This document shows positions 37,939 through 50,030 of a stretch of 64,000 nucleotides of DNA, piece by piece. Source of the DNA: Nemertoderma westbladi (lineage: Eukaryota > Xenacoelomorpha > Nemertodermatida > Nemertodermatidae); NCBI GenBank assembly GCA_032718475.1, contig JAUCBJ010001972.1, forward strand, positions 1 through 64,000. The letters are read 5' to 3'. Made by a program: the position numbers and the translations under genes. The notes beneath the pieces were generated by a model. That model worked only from the letters and a program-made list of their open reading frames with translations, had not been told where the DNA came from and made no database searches. Every line of letters starts with the position of its first letter. The stretch's first letter is position 1.

Positions 37939-40816
37939 TCTGTTGTCTGACTTAGTCTGTTGGTACACAGACTGACAGAGGAACTGACTTAGTCTGTTGG
38001 TACGCAGACTGACAGAGGAACTGACTTAGTCTGTTGGTACGTTGACTAACAGAGGAACTGACTTAGTCTGTTGGTACGCAGACTGACAGAGGAACTGACT
38101 TAGTCTGTTGGTACGCAGACTGACAGAGGAACTGACTTAGTCTGTTGGTACGCAGACTGACAGAGGAACTGACTTAGTGTGTTGGTACGCAGACTGACAG
38201 AGGAACTGACTTAGTCTGTTGGTACGCAGACTGACAGAGGAACTGACTTAGTCTGTTGGTACGCAGACTGACAGAGGAACTGACTTAGTCTGTTGGTACG
38301 CAGACTGACAGAGGAACTGACTTAGTCTGTTGGTACGCAGACTGACAGAGGAACTGACTTAGTCTGTTGGTACGCAGAATGACAGAGGAACTGACTTAGT
38401 CTGTTGGTACGCAGACTGACAGAGGAACTGACTTAGTCTGTTGGTACGCAGACTGACAGAGGAACTGACTTAGTCTGTTGGTACGCAGACTGACAGAGGA
38501 ACTGACTTAGTCTGTTGGTACGCAGACTGACAGAGGAACTGACTTAGTCTGTTGGTACGCAGACTGACAGAGGAACTGACTTAGTCTGTTGGTACGCAGA
38601 CTGACAGAGGAACTGACTTAGTCTGTTGGTACGCAGAATGACAGAGGAACTGACTTAGTCTGTTGGTACGCAGAATGACAGAGGAACTGACTTAGTCTGT
38701 TGGTACGCAGACTGACAGAGGAACTGACTTAGTCTGTTGGTACGCAGACTGACAGAGGAACTGACTTAGTCTGTTGGTACGCAGAATGACAGAGGAACTG
38801 ACTTAGTGTGTTGGTACGCAGACTGACAGAGGAACTGACTTAGTCTGTTGGTACGCAGACTGACAGAGGAACTGACTTAGTCTGTTGGTACGCAGACTGA
38901 CAGAGGAACTGACTTAGTCTGTTGGTACGCAGACTAACAGAGGAACTGAATTAGTCTGTTGGTACGCAGACTAACAGAGGAACTGAATTAGTCTGTTGGT
39001 ACGCAGACTGACAGAGGAACTGACTTAGTCTGTTGGTACGCAGACTGACAGAGGAACTGACTTAGTCTGTTGGTACGCAGAATGACAGAGGAACTGACTT
39101 AGTCTGTTGGTACGCAGACTGACAGAGGAACTGACTTAGTCTGTTGGTACGCAGACTGACAGAGGAACTGACTTAGTCTGTTGGTACGCAGACTGACAGA
39201 GGAACTGACTTAGTCTGTTGGTACGCAGACTGACAGAGGAACTGACTTAGTCTGTTGGTACGCAGACTGACAGAGGAACTGACTTAGTCTGTTGGTACGC
39301 AGAATGACAGAGGAACTGACTTAGTCTGTTGGTACGCAGAATGACAGAGGAACTGACTTAGTCTGTTGGTACGCAGACTGACAGAGGAACTGACTTAGTC
39401 TGTTGGTACGCAGACTGACAGAGGAACTGACTTAGTCTGTTGGTACGCAGAATGACAGAGGAACTGACTTAGTCTGTTGGTACGCAGACTGACAGAGGAA
39501 CTGACTTAGTCTGTTGGTACGCAGACTGACAGAGGAACTGACTTAGTCTGTTGGTACGCAGACTGACAGAGGAACTGACTTAGTCTGTTGGTACGCAGAC
39601 TGACAGAGGAACTGACTTAGTCTGTTGGTACGCAGACTAACAGAGGAACTGAATTAGTCTGTTGGTACGCAGACTGACAGAGGAACTGACTTAGTCTGTT
39701 GGTACGCAGACTGACAGAGGAACTGACTTAGTCTGTTGGTACGCAGACTGACAGAGGAACTGACTTAGTCTGTTGGTACGCAGAATGACAGAGGAACTGA
39801 CTTAGTCTGTTGGTACGCAGACTGACAGAGGAACTGACTTAGTCTGTTGGTACGCAGACTGACAGAGGAACTGACTTAGTCTGTTGGTACGCAGACTGAC
39901 AGAGGAACTGACTTAGTCTGTTGGTACGCAGAATGACAGAGGAACTGACTTAGTCTGTTGGTACGCAGACTGACAGAGGAACTGACTTAGTCTGTTGGTA
40001 CGCAGACTGACAGAGGAACTGACTTAGTCTGTTGGTACGCAGACTGACAGAGGAACTGACTTAGTCTGTTGGTACGCAGAATGACAGAGGAACTGACTTA
40101 GTCTGTTGGTACGCAGAATGACAGAGGAACTGACTTAGTCTGTTGGTACGCAGACTGACAGAGGAACTGACTTAGTCTGTTGGTACGCAGACTGACAGAG
40201 GAACTGACTTAGTCTGTTGGTACGCAGAATGACAGAGGAACTGACTTAGTCTGTTGGTACGCAGAATGACAGAGGAACTGACTTAGTCTGTTGGTACGCA
40301 GACTGACAGAGGAACTGACTTAGTCTGTTGGTACGCAGACTGACAGAGGAACTGACTTAGTCTGTTGGTACGCAGAATGACAGAGGAACTGACTTAGTGT
40401 GTTGGTACGCAGACTGACAGAGGAACTGACTTAGTCTGTTGGTACGCAGACTGACAGAGGAACTGACTTAGTCTGTTGGTACGCAGACTGACAGAGGAAC
40501 TGACTTAGTCTGTTGGTACGCAGACTGACAGAGGAACTGACTTAGTCTGTTGGTACGCAGACTGACAGAGGAACTGACTTAGTCTGTTGGTACGCAGACT
40601 GACAGAGGAACTGACTTAGTCTGTTGGTACGCAGACTGACAGAGGAACTGACTTAGTCTGTTGGTACGCAGACTGACAGAGGAACTGACTTAGTCTGTTG
40701 GTACGCAGACTGACAGAGGAACTGACTTAGTGTGTTGGTACGCAGACTGACAGAGGAACTGACTTAGTCTGTTGGTACGCAGACTGACAGAGGAACTGAC
40801 TTAGTCTGTTGGTACG
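37939..40816 (+). repeat. Satellite C (37 bp monomer)
   Basis: This is a very homogeneous array of about 77 units. Each unit contains CTGACTTAGTCTG, TTGGTACG and CAGACTGACAGAGGAA. It abuts satellite B with no spacer. AGTCTG and CAGACT form a 6 bp dyad around TTGGTACG in each unit. Recurrent variants are GAATGAC, GTGTGTT and CTGAATTAG. There are no open frames of note. Confidence 0.97.
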
Positions 40817-41307
40817 GTACACAAAATTACTAATAAAGATTTAATGTACATAGGTGATTTCTACGAAATTTCAGATGAATCTTACTGTTGGTTCTATACT
40901 TATAATATTATAATATACACCCCCACGCGGGGCAAAATTGGGTTAATTGAGTTGAGTTAATTTGGGGCGAGAAAGGCAAGAGATGGGCATTGGTTCTTTA
41001 CTTATAGCAACTTATTTACAATTCGCCCTCTACTGGTCGATAGAGGAACTATAGAAGTCTGTCTGTGTGTAAAATTTCTAAAATTTTGACTGACTGCATA
41101 CGTACCTACTAAGTAGTTGTAGTTGTAGTTGTAGCTGTAGTTTTGTTTAATTTCAATGCCGACATATTTTATCAAAAGTCTGAAACTATACCGGTACCGA
41201 CAGACAGACTGTCTGATTTTTGACCAAACTTCATAATCTTTCCAAACCTTTGAAAGACCACATGTTTCCAATTTTGGTTTAAATACATCAATGATTGGTC
41301 GAAGTAG
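40817..41307. other. Unique spacer with GTAGTT microsatellite
   Basis: This AT-rich stretch includes GTAGTT repeats near 41115-41142 and CAGACAGACTGTCTG near 41200. The minus-strand open frame that runs out of satellite D into this spacer (down to 41002) shows no recognisable domain and is not called. Confidence 0.5.
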
Positions 41308-42584
41308 AACTTTTTTCCCTATGGGAAAAGTAACCCATACGATTGCATTAATATAACTTTTTTCCCTAAAAGTAACCCATACGATTGCATTAATATAACT
41401 TTTTTCCCTAAAAGTAACCCATACGATTGCATTAATATAACTTTTTTCCCTAAAAGTAACCCATACGATTGCATTAATATAACTTTTTTCCCTAAAAGTA
41501 ACCCATACGATTGCATTAATATAACTTTTTTCCCTAAAAGTAACCCATACGATTGCATTAATATAACTTTTTTCCCTAGGGGGAAAGTAACCCATACGAT
41601 TGCATTAATATAACTTTTTTCCCTAAAAGTAACCCATACGATTGCATTAATATAACTTTTTTCCCTAAAAGTAACCCATACGATTGCATTAATATAACTT
41701 TTTTCCCTAGGGGGAAAGTAACCCATACGATTGCATTAATATAACTTTTTTCCCTAGGGGGAAAGTAACCCATACGATTGCATTAATATAACTTTTTTCC
41801 CTAAAAGTAACCCATACGATTGCATTAATATAACTTTTTTCCCTAAAAGTAACCCATACGATTGCATTAATATAACTTTTTTCCCTAAAAGTAACCCATA
41901 CGATTGCATTAATATAACTTTTTTCCCTAAAAGTAACCCATACGATTGCATTAATATAACTTTTTTCCCTAAAAGTAACCCATACGATTGCATTAATATA
42001 ACTTTTTTCCCTAAAAGTAACCCATACGATTGCATTAATATAACTTTTTTCCCTAGGGGGAAAGTAACCCATACGATTGCATTAATATAACTTTTTTCCC
42101 TAGGGGGAAAGTAACCCATACGATTGCATTAATATAACTTTTTTCCCTAAAAGTAACCCATACGATTGCATTAATATAACTTTTTTCCCTAAAAGTAACC
42201 CATACGATTGCATTAATATAACTTTTTTCCCTAAAAGTAACCCATACGATTGCATTAATATAACTTTTTTCCCTAGGGGGAAAGTAACCCATACGATTGC
42301 ATTAATATAACTTTTTTCCCTAGGGGGAAAGTAACCCATACGATTGCATTAATATAACTTTTTTCCCTAAAAGTAACCCATACGATTGCATTAATATAAC
42401 TTTTTTCCCTAAAAGTAACCCATACGATTGCATTAATATAACTTTTTTCCCTAAAAGTAACCCATACGATTGCATTAATATAACTTTTTTCCCTAAAAGT
42501 AACCCATACGATTGCATTAATATAACTTTTTTCCCTAGGGGGAAAGTAACCCATACGATTGCATTAATATAACTTTTTTCCCTA
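41308..42584 (+). repeat. Satellite D (42/47 bp monomer)
   Basis: About 29 units contain AAGTAACCCATACGATTG, CATTAATATAAC and TTTTTTCCCT. Most are 42 bp. Some carry AGGGGG after CCCT, making about 47 bp and the near-palindrome TTTCCCTAGGGGGAAA. The longer units recur in blocks: 47 bp pairs separated by three to seven 42 bp units. Long minus-strand frames follow from the 42 bp period. Confidence 0.96.
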
Positions 42585-43044
42585 TTAAATCTAGTTACGT
42601 AATAAATATTCGAGAACACTAAATTATTTTAACATTGAGTAAGGTAGGAGGAGTTGAAGGGTACAGTTATTTGAATTGCAGAAACTAATATAGTCAAATC
42701 TAATCTCAAGAATAGTGAAAAAAAAGTTATACTTTTTTCATGTAATAGATAATTATTCTGCTGATTTAATTCTATTTTTTTCTTCACGCATATGCTGTGG
42801 GCATTAGAATTTTATGTATTTGGTTATTTTTAAATTATTGTATCAAGTGTATTTGATGGTTGCTAGCTATAATGATTTTAAAACACAAAAAATTGTTGAT
42901 ATGTGAATAATATGCTCTTTGTGATTGAGAGTTTCAGTTTTTCGCATTTTTTGTGGTCTTCAAATTTGTTATTATAACAAATAAATTTAAATCCATAAAT
43001 GAATTATGTTGTTTTTGAAATGTTAGTGGTACCAAAAAATAACA
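42585..43044. other. Unique AT-rich spacer
   Basis: This low-GC sequence has several T runs and no gene, repeat or RNA that I can assign. Confidence 0.5.
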
Positions 43045-46000
43045 TAGTACTTGTACTAACCTTGTACCCTAGTACTTTTTTTTTTTTTTTTTACTTTACA
43101 AGCCTCATTTATTCACAAAGTAATAAAAACCTTCAGAAATACAAACACAATTATAGGCACTATAGTACCCTAGTACTAGTACCTAGTACCTAGTACTTGT
43201 ACTAACCTTGTATCCTCTGTAGGAACTTTGTAGGTACTTGTACTAACCTTGTACCCTCTGTAGGAACTTTGTAGGTACTTGTACTAACCTTGTACCCTCT
43301 GTAGGAACTTTGTAGGTACTTGTACTAACCTTGTATCCTCTGTAGGAACTTTGTAGGTACTTGTACTAACCTTGTACCCTCTGTAGGAACTTTGTAGGTA
43401 CTTGTACTAACCTTGTACCCTCTGTAGGAACTTTGTAGGTACTTGTACTAACCTTGTACCCTCTGTAGGAACTTTGTAGGTACTTGTACTAACCTTGTAC
43501 CCTCTGTAGGAACTTTGTAGGTACTTGTACTAACCTTGTACCCTCTGTAGGAACTTTGTAGGTACTTGTACTAACCTTGTACCCTCTGTAGGAACTTTGT
43601 AGGTACTTGTACTAACCTTGTACCCTCTGTAGGAACTTTGTAGGTACTTGTACTAACCTTGTACCCTCTGTAGGAACTTTGTAGGTACTTGTACTAACCT
43701 TGTACCCTCTGTAGGAACTTTGTAGGTACTTGTACTAACCTTGTACCCTCTGTAGGAACTTTGTAGGTACTTGTACTAACCTTGTACCCTCTGTAGGAAC
43801 TTTGTAGGTACTTGTACTAACCTTGTACCCTCTGTAGGAACTTTGTAGGTACTTGTACTAACCTTGTACCCTCTGTAGGAACTTTGTAGGTACTTGAACT
43901 AACCTTGTACCCTCTGTAGGAACTTTGTAGGTACTTGAACTAACCTTGTACCCTAGTACTAGTACCTAGTACCTAGTACTTGTACTAACCTTGTACACTA
44001 GTACTAGTACCTAGTACCTAGTACTTGTACTAACCTTGTACCCTCTGTAGGAACTTTGTAGGTACTTGTACTAACCTTGTACCCTCTGTAGGAACTTTGT
44101 AGGTACTTGTACTAACCTTGTACCCTCTGTAGGAACTTTGTAGGTACTTGTACTAACCTTGTACCCTTTGTAGGAACTTTGTAGGTACTTGTACTAACCT
44201 TGTACCCTCTGTAGGAACTTTGTAGGTACTTGTACTAACCTTGTACCCTCTGTAGGAACTTTGTAGGTACTTGTACTAACCTTGTACCCTCTGTAGGAAC
44301 TTTGTAGGTACTTGAACTAACCTTGTACCCTCTGTAGGAACTTTGTAGGTACTTGTACTAACCTTGTACCCTCTGTAGGAACTTTGTAGGTACTTGTACT
44401 AACCTTGTACCCTCTGTAGGAACTTTGTAGGTACTTGTACTAACCTTGTACCCTCTGTAGGAACTTTGTAGGTACTTGTACTAACCTTGTACCCTCTGTA
44501 GGAACTTTGTAGGTACTTGAACTAACCTTGTACCCTCTGTAGGAACTTTGTAGGTACTTGAACTAACCTTGTACCCTAGTACTAGTACCTAGTACCTAGT
44601 ACTTGTACTAACCTTGTACCCTCTGTAGGAACTTTGTAGGTACTTGTACTAACCTTGTACCATCTGTAGGAACTTTGTAGGTACTTGTACTAACCTTGTA
44701 CCCTAGTACTAGTACCTAGTACCTAGTACTTGTACTAACCTTGTACCCTCTGTAGGAACTTTGTAGGTACTTGTACTAACCTTGTACCCTCTGTAGGAAC
44801 TTTGTAGGTACTTGTACTAACCTTGTACCCTAGTACTAGTACCTAGTACCTAGTACTTGTACTAACCTTGTACCCTCTGTAGGAACTTTGTAGGTACTTG
44901 TACTAACCTTGTACCATCTGTAGGAACTTTGTAGGTACTTGTACTAACCTTGTACCCTAGTACTAGTACCTAGTACCTAGTACTTGTACTAACCTTGTAC
45001 CCTCTGTAGGAACTTTGTAGGTACTTGTACTAACCTTGTACCATCTGTAGGAACTTTGTAGGTACTTGTACTAACCTTGTACCCTAGTACTAGTACCTAG
45101 TACCTAGTACTTGTACTAACCTTGTACCCTCTGTAGGAACTTTGTAGGTACTTGTACTAACCTTGTACCATCTGTAGGAACTTTGTAGGTACTTGTACTA
45201 ACCTTGTACCCTAGTACTAGTACCTAGTACCTAGTACTTGTACTAACCTTGTACCCTCTGTAGGAACTTTGTAGGTACTTGTACTAACCTTGTACCCTAG
45301 TACTAGTACCTAGTACCTAGTACTTGTACTAACCTTGTACCCTCTGTAGGAACTTTGTAGGTACTTGTACTAACCTTGTACCATCTGTAGGAACTTTGTA
45401 GGTACTTGTACTAACCTTGTACCCTAGTACTAGTACCTAGTACCTAGTACTTGTACTAACCTTGTACCCTCTGTAGGAACTTTGTAGGTACTTGTACTAA
45501 CCTTGTACCATCTGTAGGAACTTTGTAGGTACTTGTACTAACCTTGTACCCTAGTACTAGTACCTAGTACCTAGTACTTGTACTAACCTTGTACCCTCTG
45601 TAGGAACTTTGTAGGTACTTGTACTAACCTTGTACCATCTGTAGGAACTTTGTAGGTACTTGTACTAACCTTGTACCCTAGTACTAGTACCTAGTACCTA
45701 GTACTTGTACTAACCTTGTACCCTCTGTAGGAACTTTGTAGGTACTTGTACTAACCTTGTACCCTAGTACTAGTACCTAGTACCTAGTACTTGTACTAAC
45801 CTTGTACCCTCTGTAGGAACTTTGTAGGTACTTGTACTAACCTTGTACCATCTGTAGGAACTTTGTAGGTACTTGTACTAACCTTGTACCCTAGTACTAG
45901 TACCTAGTACCTAGTACTTGTACTAACCTTGTACCCTCTGTAGGAACTTTGTAGGTACTTGTACTAACCTTGTACCCTCTGTAGGAACTTTGTAGGTACT

Positions 46001-47181
46001 TGTACTAACCTTGTACCCTCTGTAGGAACTTTGTAGGTACTTGTACTAACCTTGTACCATCTGTAGGAACTTTGTAGGTACTTGTACTAACCTTGTACCC
46101 TCTGTAGGAACTTTGTAGGTACTTGTACTAACCTTGTACCCTCTGTAGGAACTTTGTAGGTACTTGTACTAACCTTGTACCCTCTGTAGGAACTTTGTAG
46201 GTACTTGTACTAACCTTGTACCCTCTGTAGGAACTTTGTAGGTACTTGTACTAACCTTGTACCCTCTGTAGGAACTTTGTAGGTACTTGTACTAACCTTG
46301 TACCCTCTGTAGGAACTTTGTAGGTACTTGTACTAACCTTGTACCCTCTGTAGGAACTTTGTAGGTACTTGTACTAACCTTGTACCCTCTGTAGGAACTT
46401 TGTAGGTACTTGTACTAACCTTGTACCCTCTGTAGGAACTTTGTAGGTACTTGTACTAACCTTGTACCCTCTGTAGGAACTTTGTAGGTACTTGTACTAA
46501 CCTTGTACCCTCTGTAGGAACTTTGTAGGTACTTGAACTAACCTTGTACCCTTTGTAGGAACTTTGTAGGTACTTGTACTAACCTTGTACCCTCTGTAGG
46601 TACTTTGTAGGTACTTGTACTAACCTTGTACCCTCTGTAGGAACTTTGTAGGTACTTGTACTAACCTTGTACCCTCTGTAGGAACTTTGTAGGTACTTGT
46701 ACTAACCTTGTACCCTCTGTAGGAACTTTGTAGGTACTTGTACTAACCTTGTACCCTCTGTAGGAACTTTGTAGGTACTTGTACTAACCTTGTACCCTCT
46801 GTAGGAACTTTGTAGGTACTTGTACTAACCTTGTACCCTCTGTAGGAACTTTGTAGGTACTTGTACTAACCTTGTACCCTCTGTAGGAACTTTGTAGGTA
46901 CTTGTACCAACCTTGTACCCTCTGTAGGAACTTTGTAGGTACTTGTACTAACCTTGTACCCTCTGTAGGAACTTTGTAGGTACTTGTACTGACCTTGTAC
47001 CCTCTGTAGGAACTTTGTAGGTACTTGTACTAACCTTGTACCCTCTGTAGGAACTTTGTAGGTACTTGTACTAACCTTGTACCCTCTGTAGGAACTTTGT
47101 AGGTACTTGTACTAACCTTGTACCCTCTGTAGGAACTTTGTAGGTACTTGTACTAACCTTGTACCCTCTGTAGGAACTTTG
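43045..47181 (+). repeat. Satellite E (41 bp monomer with higher-order units)
   Basis: The basic unit contains GGTACTTGTACTAACC, TTGTACCCTCTG and TAGGAACTTTGTA. A second module, CTAGTACTAGTACC followed by TAGTACCTAGTAC, replaces the CTCTGTAGG part at intervals. It does so regularly between about 43955 and 45930, giving a higher-order period of one module followed by one or two basic units, often with the marker CCATCTG. It is interrupted by a small retroposed insert at 43076-43164. Confidence 0.95.
43076..43164 (-). mobile_element. Small poly(A) retroposed fragment
   Basis: This 89 bp insert is flanked by the 12 bp duplication GTACCCTAGTAC (43064-43075 and 43165-43176). It begins with 17 T. 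Read on the minus strand it ends in a poly(A) tail preceded about 15-20 bases upstream by AATAAA, as in the 3' end of a polyadenylated transcript. The source gene or LINE cannot be told from so little sequence. Part of the duplication is present in the satellite anyway, so its exact length is uncertain. Confidence 0.6.
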
Positions 47182-48244
47182 AATTTTTACCACAGAAACA
47201 ACTACTGTTGGGTCTTCGTAATCAAAAATGGGTTGTTTCTAAAAATATAATTAAATTAATGAAATAAGATTAATTTAAAAAACAAAACGTGGTACTCATA
47301 AACAAAAAATAGTTTCATTATTGAATAATGAGCGACTTCGTAGTCTAAATGAAACAACATGATGCCATGAACAACAACTTAATAAATAAAATTAATAAAT
47401 AAATATAAATATATATAACTATTATATTTTATAAAATATATAAAATTTATACTATATAAAATTTATAAATATATAATAAATAAATAAATATTTGCTTGGG
47501 AAATATTGTATTGCATATTTGCCTATTTGCCTTTTGCCATATTAAATCCTCAAATATTAAAAAAAATACTTAATTGTAATTAATTATATAAAACTTTAGA
47601 TTTAGATTTAGTCTAGTTCACATTAGGGGCCGTGCACTAATGATGTCACGATTTTTTGACGATTTTCGACACCCTTCCCCATCTGTCACAATCTGTCACG
47701 AGTTTTGTAACCCCCCCCCCCCCCCCCCCCACCTCCTTGAACGTCACTTCATAAAAAAATACCCAGTCCACGAAGCTAAGGAAAATCAACTACTTTCGCT
47801 AAGAAAGATTTTCCTTAGCTGAGATGGTGTATTCATAGTGGGCCCTTTTACTTGTGTGAGGCAGATTTGTTTTTTTTGACCGCGGAAAAATAACCTTTAA
47901 AAGTACCCTGAAATTTTACTACTCGTCGAGGCGCATCGTGTGGGATGGGTCTCATATCCAGGAAAAATCTGTCAATATTTATAACTCTATTTGTAGGAAA
48001 ACTATAATAGATATAAACTTGGGGTTTCTCAACTCAACTATAAGTGCGAATAACTACAATTGAGGTTAAATAGAAAATCCAGTTACCTTGGCAACCAGTC
48101 TAAATAGGTGTTCAAATTTATAAAATGATAATGATATTTAAATTTTGTAGACAAAATATTGTTCAAAATATCTAAAACAAAACATATTTGTTCTCGATCA
48201 TAAATATATATATTTTACTATATTGGAAATATGTTCTAGAACCT
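47182..48244. other. AT-rich spacer with poly(C) and a possible old insect-type repeat
   Basis: 47,390-47,490 is a low-complexity A/T tract. At about 47629-47760, GGGGCCGTGCAC, GATGTCACG, TTTTTTGACG and a 20-base C run (47711-47730) recall a dispersed repeat common in arthropod genomes. This resemblance is from memory only. No credible gene is present. Confidence 0.4.
47774..47820. other. Perfect 14 bp inverted repeat
   Basis: AGCTAAGGAAAATC (47774-47787) and its exact reverse complement (47807-47820) are separated by 19 bases. They could be a hairpin or a miniature element end. No flanking duplication is obvious. Confidence 0.6.
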
Positions 48245-49091
48245 ATCCTATGTACAGGTATAAGGATCATAATGGTACTGGTACTACAGACAGTATTTAC
48301 TATAGTTTTTGATACAACGTACAGGTATAAGGATCATAATGGTACTGGTACTACAGACAGTATTTACTATAGTTTTTGATACAACGTACAGGTATAAGGT
48401 TCATAATGGTACTGGTACTACAGACAGTATTTACTATAGTTTTTGATCCTATGTACAGGTAGGTATAAGGATCATAATGGTACTGGTACTACAGACAGTA
48501 TTTACTATAGTTTTTGATCCTATGTACAGGTATAAGGATCATAATGGTACTGGTACTACAGACAGTATTTACTATAGTTTTTGATACAACGTACAGGTAT
48601 AAGGATCATAATGGTACTGGTACTACAGACAGTATTTACTATAGTTTTTGATACAACGTACAGGTATAAGGTTCATAATGGTACTGGTACTACAGACAGT
48701 ATTTACTATAGTTTTTGATCCTATGTACAGGTAGGTATAAGGATCATAATGGTACTGGTACTACAGACAGTATTTACTATAGTTTTTAATCCGATGTACA
48801 GGTATAAGGATCATAATGGTACTGGTACTACAGACAGTATTTACTATAGTTTTTGATACAACGTACAGGTATAAGGATCATAATGGTACTGGTACTACAG
48901 ACAGTATTTACTATAGTTTTTAATCCTATGTACAGGTATAAGGATCATAATGGTACTGGTACTACAGACAGTATTTACTATAGTTTTTGATCCTACGTGC
49001 AGGTATAAGGATCATACTGGTACTGGTACTACAGACAGTATTTACTATAGTTTTTGATCCTACGTACAGGTATAAGGATCATAATGGTACT
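48245..49091 (+). repeat. Satellite F, left part (67 bp monomer)
   Basis: The units contain ATCCTATGTACAGG, TATAAGGATCATAATGG, TACTGGTACTACAGACAG and TATTTACTATAGTTTTTG. An alternative start is ATACAACGTACAGG, and some units have an extra TAGG. The array stops inside a monomer at GTACT (49087-49091), where the LINE begins. Confidence 0.95.
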
Positions 49092-49128
49092 ACTACTAGG
49101 ATCGGCATGCTGCATTGCAGCTGCATTT

Positions 49129-49478
49129 TTAAGAATGCTGTGCCGGCTTGTCGACAAAATTGCGCCACCACAACTCCCTATCACCCATGACATTTGCTAG
49201 ATCATCCGCATCTTTAAGGCCAGTGTCCTTTAAGATGCGTCTCAAGAAAGTCATGGGCTGTCCACCATGCTTATTCACTCCATGAGGCTGCCAAAGTACA
49301 AGATTATGCACTGGCTGGTCCTCACGGCGAAAGCAATGTCCTGCAAAGCGGAGGCGATTTTGTTCTAGTGTCAAGCTTGGGGGAACCAATGAGACACCTC
49401 CAATGTTATATAGTGTCTGGTTGGAGATGTGTGCATTGTACTTGACACAATGTACCCGGCGTAGCATTCTTGTGAATG
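49129..49478 (-). pseudogene. C-terminal part of the LINE ORF (3' of the Gypsy insertion)
   Basis: About 116 codons are open to the stop at 49129. They carry the conserved tail that follows RT in this LINE type (FTRMLRR, RLRFAGHCFRRED, LVLWQPHG). The frame continues that of 54562-57302 once the Gypsy element and one AATG copy are set aside. The first three codons of the longer open frame upstream (to 49488) come from the LTR and are not LINE sequence. Confidence 0.85.
49475..49478. other. Target-site duplication of the Gypsy element, left copy
   Basis: AATG lies directly before the 5' LTR and is repeated at 54562-54565 directly after the 3' LTR. Confidence 0.85.
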
Positions 49479-49929
49479 TGTAGTGCATGCCGAATAGTCA
49501 AGGAAGCTTAGAAATAATTTAATCACAAAATCAAATTTAGTATTTTCATAAAATTGTTAGTCGAGACATTTTACCTATCTTTCTACAAAGCAAAACACCT
49601 TATTTATTTACTTAAGATACAGCATGTTGATTTCATGTGCAAAACAGATGTAGTCTCAATAATAGCCCTGATACAGTAGATGTCAATTAAACAGATATTT
49701 ATCAGAGTGACATCTCACATGTCTGCTGCAAGAAACCACTAACACTAGCTTGCTTAAATACTGCATGTAACTTTCATTAGAGAGGGAGAGAAAGAGAAAT
49801 AGAATAGATTTAATTACCGGTAAAGTTATATTTGGAGACCGTAATTATTAGTTGAAAGTTAGACATTAAAAACCAGAACCAAAACTATATTATTTTCATC
49901 ATAACAAAGACAACGTCCAAACCTTTACA
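49479..49929 (+). repeat. 5' LTR of the Gypsy element
   Basis: This 451 bp LTR is identical to 54111-54561 except for one G/A difference near 49775. A TATA-like TTAAATAC lies near 49755. No clear polyadenylation signal was found. Confidence 0.93.
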
Positions 49930-49930
49930 T

Positions 49931-49950
49931 TGGTGACCCGGATCTTGGAC
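49931..49950 (+). promoter_or_regulatory. Primer binding site (tRNA-Trp-like)
   Basis: TGGTGACCC starts one base after the LTR end and would pair with the 3' end of tRNA-Trp. The match weakens after about nine bases. CsRn1-type elements are known to use tRNA-Trp. Confidence 0.6.
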
Positions 49951-50030
49951 CTTATTACTACTACCTTCAACTCCAGATGGGAAAAACTCTCTCGAAACTC
50001 AGTTACTGATTAACTCTTATCGAATACATC

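Noticed and set aside
41002-41595. 197-codon minus-strand ORF covering satellite D and the spacer
   Set aside because: It is a by-product of the 42 bp period. Its unique tail has no domain and is tyrosine/asparagine-rich from a GTAGTT microsatellite.
34951-42584. CRISPR array (regular short repeats)
   Set aside because: Repeats are contiguous with no unique spacers, and the surroundings are eukaryotic retroelements.
47640-47822. 60-codon ORF running through the poly(C) tract
   Set aside because: It is a proline run from low-complexity DNA; short, with no domain.
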